From Rhinopithecimicrobium faecis (GTDB taxonomy: Bacteria > Bacteroidota > Bacteroidia > Sphingobacteriales > Sphingobacteriaceae): a stretch of DNA of 64,000 bases. How positions within the stretch are numbered: position 1 is the first letter of the stretch; every line of letters starts with the position of its first letter. Below are positions 17,958 to 27,044 of the stretch, piece by piece. Location: contig JAGKSB010000005.1 in the NCBI GenBank assembly GCA_017942165.1, forward strand, positions 124,001 to 188,000. The letters are read 5' to 3'. The notes beneath the pieces were generated by a model that was given only the letters and a program-made list of their open reading frames with translations, made no database searches and was not told the origin of the DNA. A program made the translations under genes and the position numbers.

Positions 17958-20567
17958 TTAATTTTTTAAGACCCGTTGAATCTCATCTAATTTCATTAGC
18001 GCTTCAACCGGTGTGAGGGTGTTAACGTCTAAATTGTTAAGCATATCGCGAATCTTTTCTAAAACAGGGTCATCGATCGCAAACATCTGCAATTGATAAG
18101 CTTGCTTTTGCATTTTACGCATAGAATCTTTAATCTGCTCACCCCCAGTACGCTCTTGCTCCAAGCGCTTTAGTATTTCATTGGCACGGTTCAAGAGCTT
18201 GTTTGGCATGCCTGCTAATTTAGCTACATGAATACCGAAGCTATGCTCTGAGCCTCCAGGAACAAGCTTACGTAAGAAAATAATTTTATTATTCATTTCC
18301 TTAACAGTAACATTATAGTTCTTAATTCGGGGCATAGAGCTCGTCAGCTCATTGAGCTCGTGGTAGTGCGTAGCAAATAGGGTCTTTGCTTTGGCTGCAG
18401 GGTGATTGTGTAAGTACTCTGCAATAGCCCAAGCGATGGAAATCCCATCATAAGTACTCGTCCCCCGACCAATCTCATCTAATAATATTAAAGAACGGTC
18501 AGAGAGATTATTCATAATACTCGCCGTCTCATTCATCTCCACCATAAACGTTGATTCCCCAGTTGTGAGGTTGTCCGATGCACCGACGCGGGTAAATATT
18601 TTATCGACAAGACCTATATGTGCACTCTTTGCAGGAACAAAACAACCTATCTGTGCCATTAATACGATTAATCCCGTCTGACGTAAGAGCGCAGACTTAC
18701 CCGCCATATTGGGTCCTGTAATAATAATTATTTGCTGCGTCTTATTATCTAAGAATACGTCATTGGTGATATAATCTTCACCTATGGGTAGATTTTGTTC
18801 TATTACAGGGTGTCTCCCGCCCTTGATATCTAGCACATGAGTACTTGATATCTCAGGTTTTACATAGAAATTCTTCTCCGCTACGACAGCAAAGTTAAGA
18901 AGGACATCCAATGTTGCTATTTGCTGCGCATTTAATTGGATAGGCTTTATATACTGAGCAATACGTTGTAGCAAATCAGCATATAATCTATTTTCAATAA
19001 CTTGAATCTTCTCTTCAGCACCTAGAATTTGATCTTCATAGACCTTGAGCTCCTCCGTAATATAGCGTTCAGCATTGACGAGTGTTTGCTTACGCTGCCA
19101 AGTAGCAGGAACTTTATCTTTATGTGTATTTGTAACCTCTAGGTAGTAGCCAAATACATTATTGAAAGCAATCTTTAAGGACGGTATCCCCGTCGCCTCA
19201 GCTTCGCGACGTTGAATTTCTAAGAGGTAATCTTTTCCACCGAAAGCAATCTTGCGCAACCTGTCTAAGTCCTCATCTACACCTTCGGCAATAACATTGC
19301 CCTTAGCTAGGGCTACAGGTGGCTCAGCCACTACCTCTTGGGCTATTTGTGTTCTTATTGTTTCACAGCAATCTAATTTTAAAGAAATATCCGTTAAAGC
19401 GGTAGATTCCGTCGCTGTGGTGAGCGCTTTAATTTTTTCGATGGCATATAAAGAACGTTTCAGCTGTACGATTTCACGGGGACTAGCCTTTAGAAGGCCT
19501 ATTTTTGAAATTAATCGTTCTAAATCCCCTACGAGCTTAATTTCTTCAATTAAGGACGCACGCAACTCCTGCTGTTTATAAAGAAATTCTACGATATTAA
19601 GACGATCTTGAATGGCTTTCTTTTCTTTTAAAGGCATCACAATCCAACGCTTCAACAAGCGCGCTCCCATTGCTGAGGCTGTATGATCTAGGACATCGGA
19701 AAGGGTAATGGCATTTTCATTGGGTGAGCTCACAAGTTCGAGGTTACGAATCGTGAAGCGGTCCAACCACATAAAGCGGTCTTCTTCTATACGTGCTATC
19801 GCAGAAATATGCTTTAAATTACGGTGCTCCGTTTCATTCAGATAATGTAACGCCACCCCTGCGGCCACTAAACCTACAGGTAGACGGTCTACACCAAATC
19901 CTTTCATAGAAGCTACCTCGAAGTGCTTTAGCAGCATTTCCCCAGCATAGTCGCCCGTATAAGGCCATTCATCCAGGTGATAAGTATAGTATTGTGTTCC
20001 AAAGTGTGTGGTAAACTCGGCAGCAAACTTACGAGGCATAATAACTTCTGTAGGTTTAAAGCCCTGCAGCAGTTTATCAATATAGGTGATAGGTCCCTGT
20101 GCTACTAGAAATTCACCGGTGGAGATATCTAAAAAGGAAATCCCTACGGTACCTTTTTCAACGTACAGCGATGCCAAGTAATTATTAGACTTCTGCTGTA
20201 TCATCGTATCGGAATAAGAAACTCCCGGAGTTATTAATTCCGTAACGCCTCTTTTCACAATCGTCTTCGTCATTTTAGGATCTTCCAGTTGATCACAGAT
20301 GGCTACACGCTCTCCTGCACGCACAAGCTTTGGAAGATAGGTATCTAAGGAGTGATGAGGGAAGCCTGCTAGCGCTGTTTCGGATTCCGTACCATTACCA
20401 CGCTTTGTCAACACAATTCCTAATATGCCTGCTGCCTTAACGGCATCTTCTCCGAATGTCTCATAGAAATCTCCTACACGAAACAATAATAATGCGCCAG
20501 GGTACTTGACCTTGATGCTATTATATTGCTGCATTAATGGGGTTTCCTTTTTCACTGCCTTTGCCAA
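17958..20567 (-). CDS. mutS: DNA mismatch repair protein MutS
   Basis: MutS (869 aa) recognises mismatches and recruits MutL. The mismatch-binding domain has [14 protein letters not shown], with the conserved Phe-x-Glu wedge, at about 29-42. Core, lever and clamp domains follow. The ATPase has Walker A GPNMAGKS (618-625), [14 protein letters not shown], Walker [17 protein letters not shown] and [13 protein letters not shown]. The start is taken as TTG 20567, because the conserved [10 protein letters not shown] lies just inside it. An ATG at residue 12 (20534) would still keep the mismatch domain. It is divergent from mtgA. Confidence 0.96.
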   Translation of the reverse strand: MAKAVKKETPLMQQYNSIKVKYPGALLLFRVGDFYETFGEDAVKAAGILGIVLTKRGNGTESETALAGFPHHSLDTYLPKLVRAGERVAICDQLEDPKMTKTIVKRGVTELITPGVSYSDTMIQQKSNNYLASLYVEKGTVGISFLDISTGEFLVAQGPITYIDKLLQGFKPTEVIMPRKFAAEFTTHFGTQYYTYHLDEWPYTGDYAGEMLLKHFEVASMKGFGVDRLPVGLVAAGVALHYLNETEHRNLKHISAIARIEEDRFMWLDRFTIRNLELVSSPNENAITLSDVLDHTASAMGARLLKRWIVMPLKEKKAIQDRLNIVEFLYKQQELRASLIEEIKLVGDLERLISKIGLLKASPREIVQLKRSLYAIEKIKALTTATESTALTDISLKLDCCETIRTQIAQEVVAEPPVALAKGNVIAEGVDEDLDRLRKIAFGGKDYLLEIQRREAEATGIPSLKIAFNNVFGYYLEVTNTHKDKVPATWQRKQTLVNAERYITEELKVYEDQILGAEEKIQVIENRLYADLLQRIAQYIKPIQLNAQQIATLDVLLNFAVVAEKNFYVKPEISSTHVLDIKGGRHPVIEQNLPIGEDYITNDVFLDNKTQQIIIITGPNMAGKSALLRQTGLIVLMAQIGCFVPAKSAHIGLVDKIFTRVGASDNLTTGESTFMVEMNETASIMNNLSDRSLILLDEIGRGTSTYDGISIAWAIAEYLHNHPAAKAKTLFATHYHELNELTSSMPRIKNYNVTVKEMNNKIIFLRKLVPGGSEHSFGIHVAKLAGMPNKLLNRANEILKRLEQERTGGEQIKDSMRKMQKQAYQLQMFAIDDPVLEKIRDMLNNLDVNTLTPVEALMKLDEIQRVLKN

Positions 20568-20652
20568 TGTCTAATTTTTTAGTGGATTGTAAAAATAGAA
20601 CAATATATGCGATTTGACAAGCCGAACACTCGGAAAGTAAAATTTAATGCAG

Positions 20653-20660
20653 TAAGTTTG
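20653..20660 (+). promoter_or_regulatory. -7 promoter element of mtgA
   Basis: TAAGTTTG matches TAnnTTTG exactly, 21 bases before the mtgA ATG. This predicts a leader of about 17 nt. Confidence 0.5.
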
Positions 20661-20681
20661 TAGCGAAATCTAACATTAGAA

Positions 20682-21401
20682 ATGGCTATTAAGAGAACAC
20701 ACACAAAAACAGGTTCACAAAATATCAAACACCTATTTTTAAGATGGGCATTGCGCATCGTAGGTGGTTTTTTTGCAGTGACAATCTGCTGGGTTCTGCT
20801 CCTTAAAATTATCAACCCTCCGGTAACATGGCTTATGCTTCAGAGAGCATACGAGCGTAAGGCTGAAGGAAAGGAATGGAAAATAGAAAAAGATTGGTTA
20901 GCCTACGATGCTATTTCTACGAATTTAAAGAAAGCAGCTATTGCTGGTGAAGATGCACACTTCCTGACCCACTGGGGGTTCGATACCGAAGCAATCCAAA
21001 TAGCCTTAGAAAAAAATGAGGCAGGGAAAAATTTACGCGGCGGGTCAACAATTTCACAGCAGGTAGCGAAAAATGTATTTCTATGGCCTGGAAGATCATG
21101 GATACGTAAAGGATTTGAGACCTATTTCACCGTATTAATAGAATTATGCTGGTCGAAAAAAAGAATCCTAGAGGTATACCTCAATGTGATAGAGATGGGA
21201 CTTGGCGTATATGGTGCCGAAGCAGCTTCCCAATACTATTTTTATAAGTCTGGCTCTTCATTATCTAAAAAGCAGGCTGCATTAATAATCTCCATCTTGC
21301 CAAACCCTAGAAAATGGGATGCCCGCAATCCCTCAGCTTATGTTAACCGACGAGCAAATAATATCGTACGCTATTTAGATCATTATAAGGTACCCGAATA
21401 A
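20682..21401 (+). CDS. mtgA: Monofunctional peptidoglycan glycosyltransferase
   Basis: MtgA (239 aa) polymerises lipid II into glycan strands at the periplasmic face. One N-terminal membrane anchor (about 24-45) is followed by the GT51 domain. GT51 motifs are IAGEDAHFLTHWGFD with catalytic E90, RGGSTISQQVAKNVFLWPGR, ELCWSKKRILEVYLNVIEMG and GVYGAEAASQYYF. There is no transpeptidase domain, so this is the monofunctional class. It forms its own unit, with a promoter element upstream and a terminator two bases after the stop. Confidence 0.95.
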   Translation: MAIKRTHTKTGSQNIKHLFLRWALRIVGGFFAVTICWVLLLKIINPPVTWLMLQRAYERKAEGKEWKIEKDWLAYDAISTNLKKAAIAGEDAHFLTHWGFDTEAIQIALEKNEAGKNLRGGSTISQQVAKNVFLWPGRSWIRKGFETYFTVLIELCWSKKRILEVYLNVIEMGLGVYGAEAASQYYFYKSGSSLSKKQAALIISILPNPRKWDARNPSAYVNRRANNIVRYLDHYKVPE

Positions 21402-21402
21402 A

Positions 21403-21432
21403 AAAAGCCCAAACGAATTCGTTTGGGCTTTT
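21403..21432. terminator. Rho-independent terminator after mtgA, probably bidirectional
   Basis: A 13-bp stem (AAAAGCCCAAACG / CGTTTGGGCTTTT) with a 4-base AATT loop directly follows the mtgA stop. The flanking A and T runs allow termination from both sides, so it may also end the long oxidase transcript arriving from the right. Confidence 0.9.
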
Positions 21433-21458
21433 CTATAAAAGCGTAGCATAACCTTGCT

Positions 21459-21917
21459 CTATCCGAACACTTGCTGATGCCAACTCCTATTAAAAGGAAC
21501 CTCCCATTGGGTCGCTAATGCCGCTGTATCGGCCACTAAATTATTGAACACAATGGTATCCGCTGAAATAAGACCTTGTTTAATTAAAGCTTCAAAGGAT
21601 GCTCTATCAGCGACACGGAGATCGCCTTCAACGGTGCGGTAAGCAAGTTGGAAACGATCAAACAGCTGAATGTTTAAAGCCTCTTCAATGGCCTTCATGA
21701 TATAGACCGATTTATCAATGGAACATCCTGAAGGAGGAGTTTTTGATTCATCGACTGTAAGGATGACGAATAGTTGATAGCGCACTTCTGCCGTAGCTGT
21801 CAATGCTGCACCGTGCGCATTCCAATCAGCAAGAAAGTCAACCAACTTCGTGTTGATGTAATTCACTTCCCCTTCCGATAAGATTCTATTTGCTTGGTAA
21901 ATCCAGACTCTAGCCAT
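21459..21917 (-). CDS. Conserved hypothetical protein at the end of the oxidase operon
   Basis: I do not recognise a characterised family. Proteins of this type in Bacteroidota are, as I recall, sometimes labelled ABC transporter ATPase. However, this 152-aa sequence shows no Walker A, Walker B or ABC signature, so I do not support that name. It has no signal peptide or membrane segment. It has a single cysteine (C65) in a PPSGCSIDKSV motif, which looks like a conserved functional loop. The gene starts 10 bases after the DUF420 gene and is the last before the terminator. It may be co-transcribed with the oxidase genes. Confidence 0.75.
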   Translation of the reverse strand: MARVWIYQANRILSEGEVNYINTKLVDFLADWNAHGAALTATAEVRYQLFVILTVDESKTPPSGCSIDKSVYIMKAIEEALNIQLFDRFQLAYRTVEGDLRVADRASFEALIKQGLISADTIVFNNLVADTAALATQWEVPFNRSWHQQVFG

Positions 21918-21927
21918 ACTGATAAAA

Positions 21928-22470
21928 TTAATGTACGTAATACGGTGAAATCATTAAGTAAACAATAACTCCTGTCACAGCCACGTACAACCATAAAGGG
22001 TATGTAATACGGGCAATTTTTTTATGTCGTTCATAGGATGCTGTGATACCACGAACATAGGTTATTAACACAAAAGGGATAATAATAATGGAAAGGATGA
22101 TATGTGTTATTAAGATAAAGAAGTATACATATCTAATAAACCCTTCCCCACCATATGGGGTGCTATCCGAAGTCATATGGTAAGCGACATACATCCCTAA
22201 AAAAGCTACAGAACAGGCTACAGCGATTTTTATAAGATTCTCATGCAGTTTACGATTACCTTTTTTTATCGCAATAACAGCGGCGAATAATAAGATTGCA
22301 GTAAATCCATTGACCGTCGCATAGATAGGCGGTAGAAAGGATAATGGCTGAACGTCAAATCCTAAACGACGTAAATTAACACCAAATAAGATAGCTACAA
22401 CCACAGGAATAGTGATTGAAAGAAGGATGATCCACTTATTATATTTTTTTTCTGCTGCAGAAGCTTCCAT
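21928..22470 (-). CDS. DUF420 membrane protein, likely oxidase assembly factor (CtaM-like)
   Basis: This 180-aa protein has about five membrane segments and matches the DUF420 (YozB/CtaM) family. A family member, CtaM, is needed for maturation of heme A-containing terminal oxidases in Staphylococcus. Histidines at or near membrane ends (MYVAYHMTSDSTPYGGEG, THIILSI, SYERHKKIARITYPLWLYV) are the kind of conserved residues expected. It follows the SCO-like gene by one base, inside the oxidase operon. A role in oxidase assembly is inferred from family and position. Confidence 0.82.
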   Translation of the reverse strand: MEASAAEKKYNKWIILLSITIPVVVAILFGVNLRRLGFDVQPLSFLPPIYATVNGFTAILLFAAVIAIKKGNRKLHENLIKIAVACSVAFLGMYVAYHMTSDSTPYGGEGFIRYVYFFILITHIILSIIIIPFVLITYVRGITASYERHKKIARITYPLWLYVAVTGVIVYLMISPYYVH

Positions 22471-22471
22471 A

Positions 22472-23197
22472 TTATTTTTGTTGAATTTTTAAGGGTTTAT
22501 TCCGAATTTCCTCGACCAATAGGAGTTTTATTTCATCTTCCAATCTATCTACTTCAGGTTTCATATTGATATCATAATAGCCACGAATACGTCCCTGAGA
22601 ATCGAGTAATATAAAACTAGCGCTTGTAATAAACTTCGCATCATTTTCAGGCATAGGCATCGCATCTACCAATAACGATTCCTTGGCAAACTTAAAAATA
22701 TCCGTTTGTGGTGCCGTCACAAAATGCCACTTTCTATTCAGTGGGCGGAAACGCTTTGCATAAGTTGCCAATCGCTCCGGCGTGTCATGCTTCGGATCTA
22801 CGGAAATAGAGTAGAAATGAACTTTCTTATTATTTACGAAACGCTCCACGACCTTATCTAAAGAAACGACCATGTTTCTAGAAAATGAAGAGTCATTACT
22901 ATACATTAAGTGAGCGACAGAAATAATGCTGTCGTTTGCTAAGAAAGCTACTTCCTTACCATCAACATCTAAAAATTTAATCGATGGTACCTGATGATAA
23001 ATCGTATCTAGAATGTCTCGCCCCCATTTACGATGCGTGGTGCCAGGCACTTCCTTCTCCCCAAATATGGGTAGAGTAACATAGGTATTAGAGCCATTTT
23101 TATTTAATAAAAAATACAAAAATCCTGGTACCAATAAAATGATAACCAGGATTAAAAATGTGCTAATACCTTTATTTCTTCCAGTATTATTATTCAT
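22472..23197 (-). CDS. SCO1/SenC-family protein without copper ligands
   Basis: SCO proteins deliver copper to the CuA site of oxidase subunit II. This 241-aa protein has the expected membrane anchor (about 12-31) and thioredoxin-like fold. The family stretch HFYSISVDPKHDTPERLATYAKRF is present (127-150), as are FILLDSQGRIRGYYD (195-209) and the FVTAP segment. The CxxxC motif is absent: its two positions align with D102 and S106 in SNDSSFSRNM. The conserved metal histidine aligns with T191 in KFITSASF. The whole protein has no cysteine. It can hardly bind copper in the usual way (see findings). It lies between oxidase subunit IV and the DUF420 gene. Confidence 0.88.
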   Translation of the reverse strand: MNNNTGRNKGISTFLILVIILLVPGFLYFLLNKNGSNTYVTLPIFGEKEVPGTTHRKWGRDILDTIYHQVPSIKFLDVDGKEVAFLANDSIISVAHLMYSNDSSFSRNMVVSLDKVVERFVNNKKVHFYSISVDPKHDTPERLATYAKRFRPLNRKWHFVTAPQTDIFKFAKESLLVDAMPMPENDAKFITSASFILLDSQGRIRGYYDINMKPEVDRLEDEIKLLLVEEIRNKPLKIQQK

Positions 23198-23206
23198 TGA
23201 ATGAGA

Positions 23207-23581
23207 TTAGTTATTTGGAAATATCTCGTGCGTTTGGAAAGCAGATAATAAAAAGTGTCCTTCCGTTAACATCAGGATAATGAAATATATAATAAATATA
23301 AATACTATACCACAGGTGATAATAAATCCAGATTTTTCAAATTTCAAGTGCATAAAATAAGCGACAATATAATAAGCTTTCACTAATGTTAAAACTATAT
23401 AAATCGTGTTTACTAAAGCACCTTTAGCTAAAATTCCTTTATGTACTAACGCTAAAGCGATAAAAAATTCTAACGCAGTTAAGGCTAATAGAATGAAGAA
23501 AATCTTCCAGATACCTTTTTTGTCCATTCCTTCTCCGTGCTCATGGGCATCGTGTCCAGCTGTATGATCGTGATTTGACAT
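23207..23581 (-). CDS. Cytochrome c oxidase subunit IV
   Basis: This 124-aa membrane protein has three hydrophobic segments, the pattern of the prokaryotic subunit IV (CyoD/CtaF-like) family. The segment LALTALEFFIALALVHKG, then a KAYYIVAYFMHLKFEKSG stretch, is typical. The N-terminal 22 residues are rich in His, Asp and Glu (HDHTAGHDAHEHGEG), which might hold metal loosely, though no role is shown. Its position directly after the two subunit III genes supports the assignment. Confidence 0.85.
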   Translation of the reverse strand: MSNHDHTAGHDAHEHGEGMDKKGIWKIFFILLALTALEFFIALALVHKGILAKGALVNTIYIVLTLVKAYYIVAYFMHLKFEKSGFIITCGIVFIFIIYFIILMLTEGHFLLSAFQTHEIFPNN

Positions 23582-23612
23582 ATTTTTTAAATATAAAAAT
23601 AGATTAGAACAA

Positions 23613-24347
23613 TTAGATTAAGTAGAAGAATGTAAATACAAACACCCATACTAAATCCACAAAGTGCCAGTATAAACCAACTTTTTCAATCATTAAGTAA
23701 GTTCCGCGTTTCTCAAATGTATTATTCATTGTCATAAACAAGATAATAATATTTAAAACGATACCACAAGTAACGTGGAATCCGTGGAAACCTGTAATGG
23801 TGAAGAATAAGTTAGCAAACTGTAAAGCTGATGTTTGAGAAATATCATGCGTAAAGTATGGCTGTAAAGCCTCTTTAATAGCATCACCTTCTAAACCAGT
23901 AGCAGGGGTTGTTCCAAACCAGAAACCAGCATGATGTAAGTGAGACCACTCAATCGCTTGACAACCGATGAAACATAGTCCACCTAAAATAGTCCATAAC
24001 ATCCATTTTACGACTTCATTTTTAGAATTACGGTGTCCAGCTTCTACGGCTAATACCATCGTTACCGAAGACATAATTAAAATAAAGGTCATGATACCGA
24101 CAAAGACTAATGGGTATCCATGCTCAGCAACAAACGGGATTGATTGGAAAATTTTATCCGGATCAGGCCAAGTAATGTGTGAAAAACGTTGCGCTCCATA
24201 ATAAATTAAGAAGGCTGAAAATGTGAACGCGTCGGAAACCAGGAAGAACCACATCATGATTTTTCCATATTCCATGTTCCAAGGTGACTTACCACCACTC
24301 CAAGGACCGGCTTTTACCTTATCCAATTCTGATACAGTTGTACTCAT
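23613..24347 (-). CDS. ctaE: Cytochrome c oxidase subunit III
   Basis: This 244-aa protein is a heme-copper oxidase subunit III, a membrane subunit that packs against subunit I and stabilises proton uptake. It has about six or seven membrane segments. The signature residues lie in FFTITGFHGFHVTCGIVLN and the C-terminal YWHFVDLVWVFVFTFFYL. The AIEWSHL and SSVTMVLAVEAGH segments fit the family. A second, shorter subunit III homologue lies directly upstream, a tandem arrangement common in Bacteroidota. The gap to it is 9 bases. Confidence 0.92.
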   Translation of the reverse strand: MSTTVSELDKVKAGPWSGGKSPWNMEYGKIMMWFFLVSDAFTFSAFLIYYGAQRFSHITWPDPDKIFQSIPFVAEHGYPLVFVGIMTFILIMSSVTMVLAVEAGHRNSKNEVVKWMLWTILGGLCFIGCQAIEWSHLHHAGFWFGTTPATGLEGDAIKEALQPYFTHDISQTSALQFANLFFTITGFHGFHVTCGIVLNIIILFMTMNNTFEKRGTYLMIEKVGLYWHFVDLVWVFVFTFFYLI

Positions 24348-24356
24348 TGTTTACTA

Positions 24357-24938
24357 TTATTGATTCAAAAGTAAGAAAACATAAATATAAATCCATAAGA
24401 TATCGAGAAAATGCCAAAATATATTGGCAAGTTCTATGCGGAAATAGCTTTTCTCAGCTGGAATGTCCGAAGATACTCCAAAATAAGCACGTGCTAATAC
24501 GATTAATCCCGCAATTATGTGTGCAAGGTGCATTCCTGTGAAAATATATAAGAACGATTGAGAAGCATTGTTCGATACGAAAAATATCCCTCTCTCGGAT
24601 AATACATTCCAAGAATGAATCTGCGAGGCAAAAAATACGATTCCTAAAACCATCGTTATTAGTAAAAATAACTTCTGCTTTGGTTTATCCTTCTTTTTTG
24701 CTGCATTGAAAGCAAGTTGTATCGTGATACTACTTACTACAATGGCCAAAGTACTTAATATAAAAGTATTTGGAAGCGTTGTTTTTAAGCCTTTGTCAAT
24801 TCCCGAAGCTGTATATACAATATAGCCTGAAGAAAGTGCCGCAAACATCATAAACATCCCTATAAGACCTAACCACAAATTAAACTTCTGTGCTTTTTTT
24901 GCTCTAGTTAAGTCTGTATTTTCTGTGTTACCTACCAT
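24357..24938 (-). CDS. Second subunit III-like protein of the oxidase
   Basis: This 193-aa protein is a short homologue of subunit III, with about five membrane segments. It retains the C-terminal half of the family: FTGMHLAHIIAGLIVLARAYF and IFWHFLDILWIYIYVFLLL. N-terminal residues 1-20 are polar. Together with the next gene it forms a tandem pair of subunit III proteins. Whether both enter the same complex cannot be read from the sequence. Its start codon overlaps the ctaB stop by one base. Confidence 0.88.
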   Translation of the reverse strand: MVGNTENTDLTRAKKAQKFNLWLGLIGMFMMFAALSSGYIVYTASGIDKGLKTTLPNTFILSTLAIVVSSITIQLAFNAAKKKDKPKQKLFLLITMVLGIVFFASQIHSWNVLSERGIFFVSNNASQSFLYIFTGMHLAHIIAGLIVLARAYFGVSSDIPAEKSYFRIELANIFWHFLDILWIYIYVFLLLNQ

Positions 24939-25843
24939 TATTTCAAAGGTAAAAAGTCAAACAATAATACCAATTGCGTTACCGGAAGATAGATAAATGA
25001 AACGTACATCACTTTCTTCGCTGAAGGGATATCTTGTGTTTGGTAGAATTTATAACCGTACCAAGCAAACATAAGCCCCCCGATAATAGACACAATGGTA
25101 AATAGGATACCACCAAATCCAAAGTAATAGGGTATATATCCAGCAGGTATCATAATAATTGCCGAAATTAATACCATAAATGCCGAGATATTATCTCGCT
25201 CTTTAGTTGGCAATAATCTGAATCCAGCTTTGCGGTAATCATCATCTGCTACCCAAGCAATCGCCCAAAAATGTGGAAACTGCCATAAAAACTGAATTCC
25301 AAATAATACTAATGGAATTATAATAATTGCTGCTTCATTCGTCTGACTATATAAAGCTAAGTCATCTTGTGTGAATGCAGCATAATACCCAATTAGTGGG
25401 GGTAATGCCCCTGGAAATGCGCCGACAAATACAGCAATTGGAGACTTCTGTTTTAAAGGTGTATAGATAAAAGCATATAAAATAATCGAGAATACCGAGA
25501 GCAATCCTGCTACGAAATTCAATCTTAACAACACCAACGTTCCAGCAATAGCCATAAATACCGAAAGTACTAGCGCTTGCCCCGTCGTCATTCTTCCTGA
25601 AGGAAGTGGACGATCTGCAGTCCGTGTCATTAACTTATCTAAATCCTTTTCGATGATCTCATTGAAACCATTCGCTGAACCTGTAATTAAAAATCCGCCT
25701 ATTGTAAGGATCAACCAGTTAATCCAAATAATCTCTCCTTGCTCCTTCGCTCCTATTAAAAAGGAGATAGAGGCTGAAAATACGACCGTTAAAGTTAATC
25801 TTAATTTAACTAATTTGTTAAAATCTGCGATAAATTGCTTCAT
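24938..25843 (-). CDS. ctaB: Protoheme IX farnesyltransferase (heme O synthase)
   Basis: CtaB/CyoE (301 aa) adds a farnesyl group to heme B to make heme O, the precursor of heme A. It is a UbiA-family prenyltransferase with about nine membrane segments. The diphosphate-binding motif is NGFNEIIEKDLDKLMTRTADR (about 59-79), with the family sequence RPLPSGRM after it. A second motif IAWVADDDYRKAGFRLLP lies near residue 200. The gene is placed between ctaA and subunit III. Its stop shares one base with the next start, so translation is probably coupled. Confidence 0.95.
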   Translation of the reverse strand: MKQFIADFNKLVKLRLTLTVVFSASISFLIGAKEQGEIIWINWLILTIGGFLITGSANGFNEIIEKDLDKLMTRTADRPLPSGRMTTGQALVLSVFMAIAGTLVLLRLNFVAGLLSVFSIILYAFIYTPLKQKSPIAVFVGAFPGALPPLIGYYAAFTQDDLALYSQTNEAAIIIIPLVLFGIQFLWQFPHFWAIAWVADDDYRKAGFRLLPTKERDNISAFMVLISAIIMIPAGYIPYYFGFGGILFTIVSIIGGLMFAWYGYKFYQTQDIPSAKKVMYVSFIYLPVTQLVLLFDFLPLK

Positions 25844-25931
25844 TATTTCCTAAAGCCCTCCGCACTTACATCATCTTGGAAATGAACTATTCCAACGAAT
25901 TTATCTATTAACATCATCTTAATTTCTGTAA

Positions 25932-26975
25932 TTAACGCTTAGCTTTCCCAAGTAATAGCATCAGGTAAAATTGAGCGCCAAATAAAAGGCAGCCCACGAC
26001 AAGATGTGTCGTCTGTGCGAAAGCTGGTACATCAAACCGATAGAGTACAATTCCCGAAAGCATCTGAATCCCTACTAAAATTAGTGAAATTAATGCATAC
26101 CGTGCTTGTATTGATAAACCGGAGAAACGTGTGCGAATGATAAAGAACAACCCTACATTAAAAATCAAAGAACCATAAGCAAGCCATCTGTGTATATCAA
26201 ATACCTGACCTGCACGTGCAATATACGTTGAACGAATAGTATCAATGCTTCCTAGATGATCAATCTCCTCTCTAACGCCGGTACCAATAACTACTTGAAC
26301 TACGAGTAAGGCTATAGATAGAAAAGCTATAAACTGAACGGATTGTGCTGTATGGTTTATTAAGATAGATTTATCACGTAGCGAGGTCGCTATAAAGTAG
26401 GTATAAATACTTATACATACAATAACGATGGCTAGCAACATATGTATCGTGATAACCCAAGGTGTTAAGTTAGTCGATACCACGATCGAACCCAACCACG
26501 CTTGAAATACAACAACGAACAGGTTTACAACAGACCAAATAAAGATCGTTTTCTTAGATCGGATATACGTAAAGGAAAAGATTGCTGTAAATAATAAACA
26601 GAATCCTGCGACCACCCCTACTAAGCGATTAATGTATTCTGTCCAAGTCTTTGCTACATTAAATTCCTCGTGGGAGCGAATACTCTCATCAGTACGAATT
26701 TTATAAGCTAAGTCCTTCCAACCTAAAGCATCAATTACTTTTGCAAAGCGCTCATTTTTCTTTACTCTACCTTCAATAAAATGTGTTTCATAATCTGCTG
26801 GTAGCTGCGCGATATCTGTTGGCGGTATGATGCGGTTAAAGCATTTAGGCCAATCTGGACATCCCATACCAGATCCTGTACTACGTACTACACCACCTGC
26901 TAGGATAACTAAAAATAAAACTAAGATACTTAGTCTATTAATTTTGATAAAACGCTTTTCAGCTGCAGGGAACAT
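25932..26975 (-). CDS. ctaA: Heme A synthase (CtaA/COX15 family)
   Basis: CtaA (347 aa) oxidises the C8 methyl of heme O to a formyl group, giving heme A. It has eight membrane segments. The N-terminal loop has GGVVRSTGSGMGCPDWPKC, the family signature with a cysteine pair spaced C-x5-C. Heme-ligand histidines are expected in the segments around EEFNVAKTWTEYINRLVG, ITIHMLLAIVI, DIHRWLAYGSL and TTHLVVGCLL. With ctaB next to it (88-base gap), the operon makes its own heme A for the oxidase. A hairpin lies between it and ctaD. Confidence 0.93.
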   Translation of the reverse strand: MFPAAEKRFIKINRLSILVLFLVILAGGVVRSTGSGMGCPDWPKCFNRIIPPTDIAQLPADYETHFIEGRVKKNERFAKVIDALGWKDLAYKIRTDESIRSHEEFNVAKTWTEYINRLVGVVAGFCLLFTAIFSFTYIRSKKTIFIWSVVNLFVVVFQAWLGSIVVSTNLTPWVITIHMLLAIVIVCISIYTYFIATSLRDKSILINHTAQSVQFIAFLSIALLVVQVVIGTGVREEIDHLGSIDTIRSTYIARAGQVFDIHRWLAYGSLIFNVGLFFIIRTRFSGLSIQARYALISLILVGIQMLSGIVLYRFDVPAFAQTTHLVVGCLLFGAQFYLMLLLGKAKR

Positions 26976-27006
26976 AGTTAAATATTACAGTTTAAAGATT
27001 ATTAAG

Positions 27007-27029
27007 AGGGTAAGCATTGCGCTTACCCT
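27007..27029 (-). other. Hairpin between ctaD and ctaA
   Basis: A perfect 9-bp inverted repeat (AGGGTAAGC / GCTTACCCT, 5-base loop) lies 16 bases after the ctaD stop on the minus strand. It has no following T run. It looks more like an RNA-processing or stability element than a full terminator, since heme A genes of the same pathway follow. Confidence 0.6.
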
Positions 27030-27044
27030 TCTACAATATTGTTA

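Noticed and set aside
21459..21917. ABC transporter ATPase label for the small hypothetical
   Set aside because: No Walker A, Walker B or signature motif is visible in the 152 residues.
24357..24938. The second subunit III as a decayed duplicate
   Set aside because: The frame is intact, conserved histidine-containing helices are present and it is tightly coupled to ctaB. Tandem subunit III genes are normal in this phylum.
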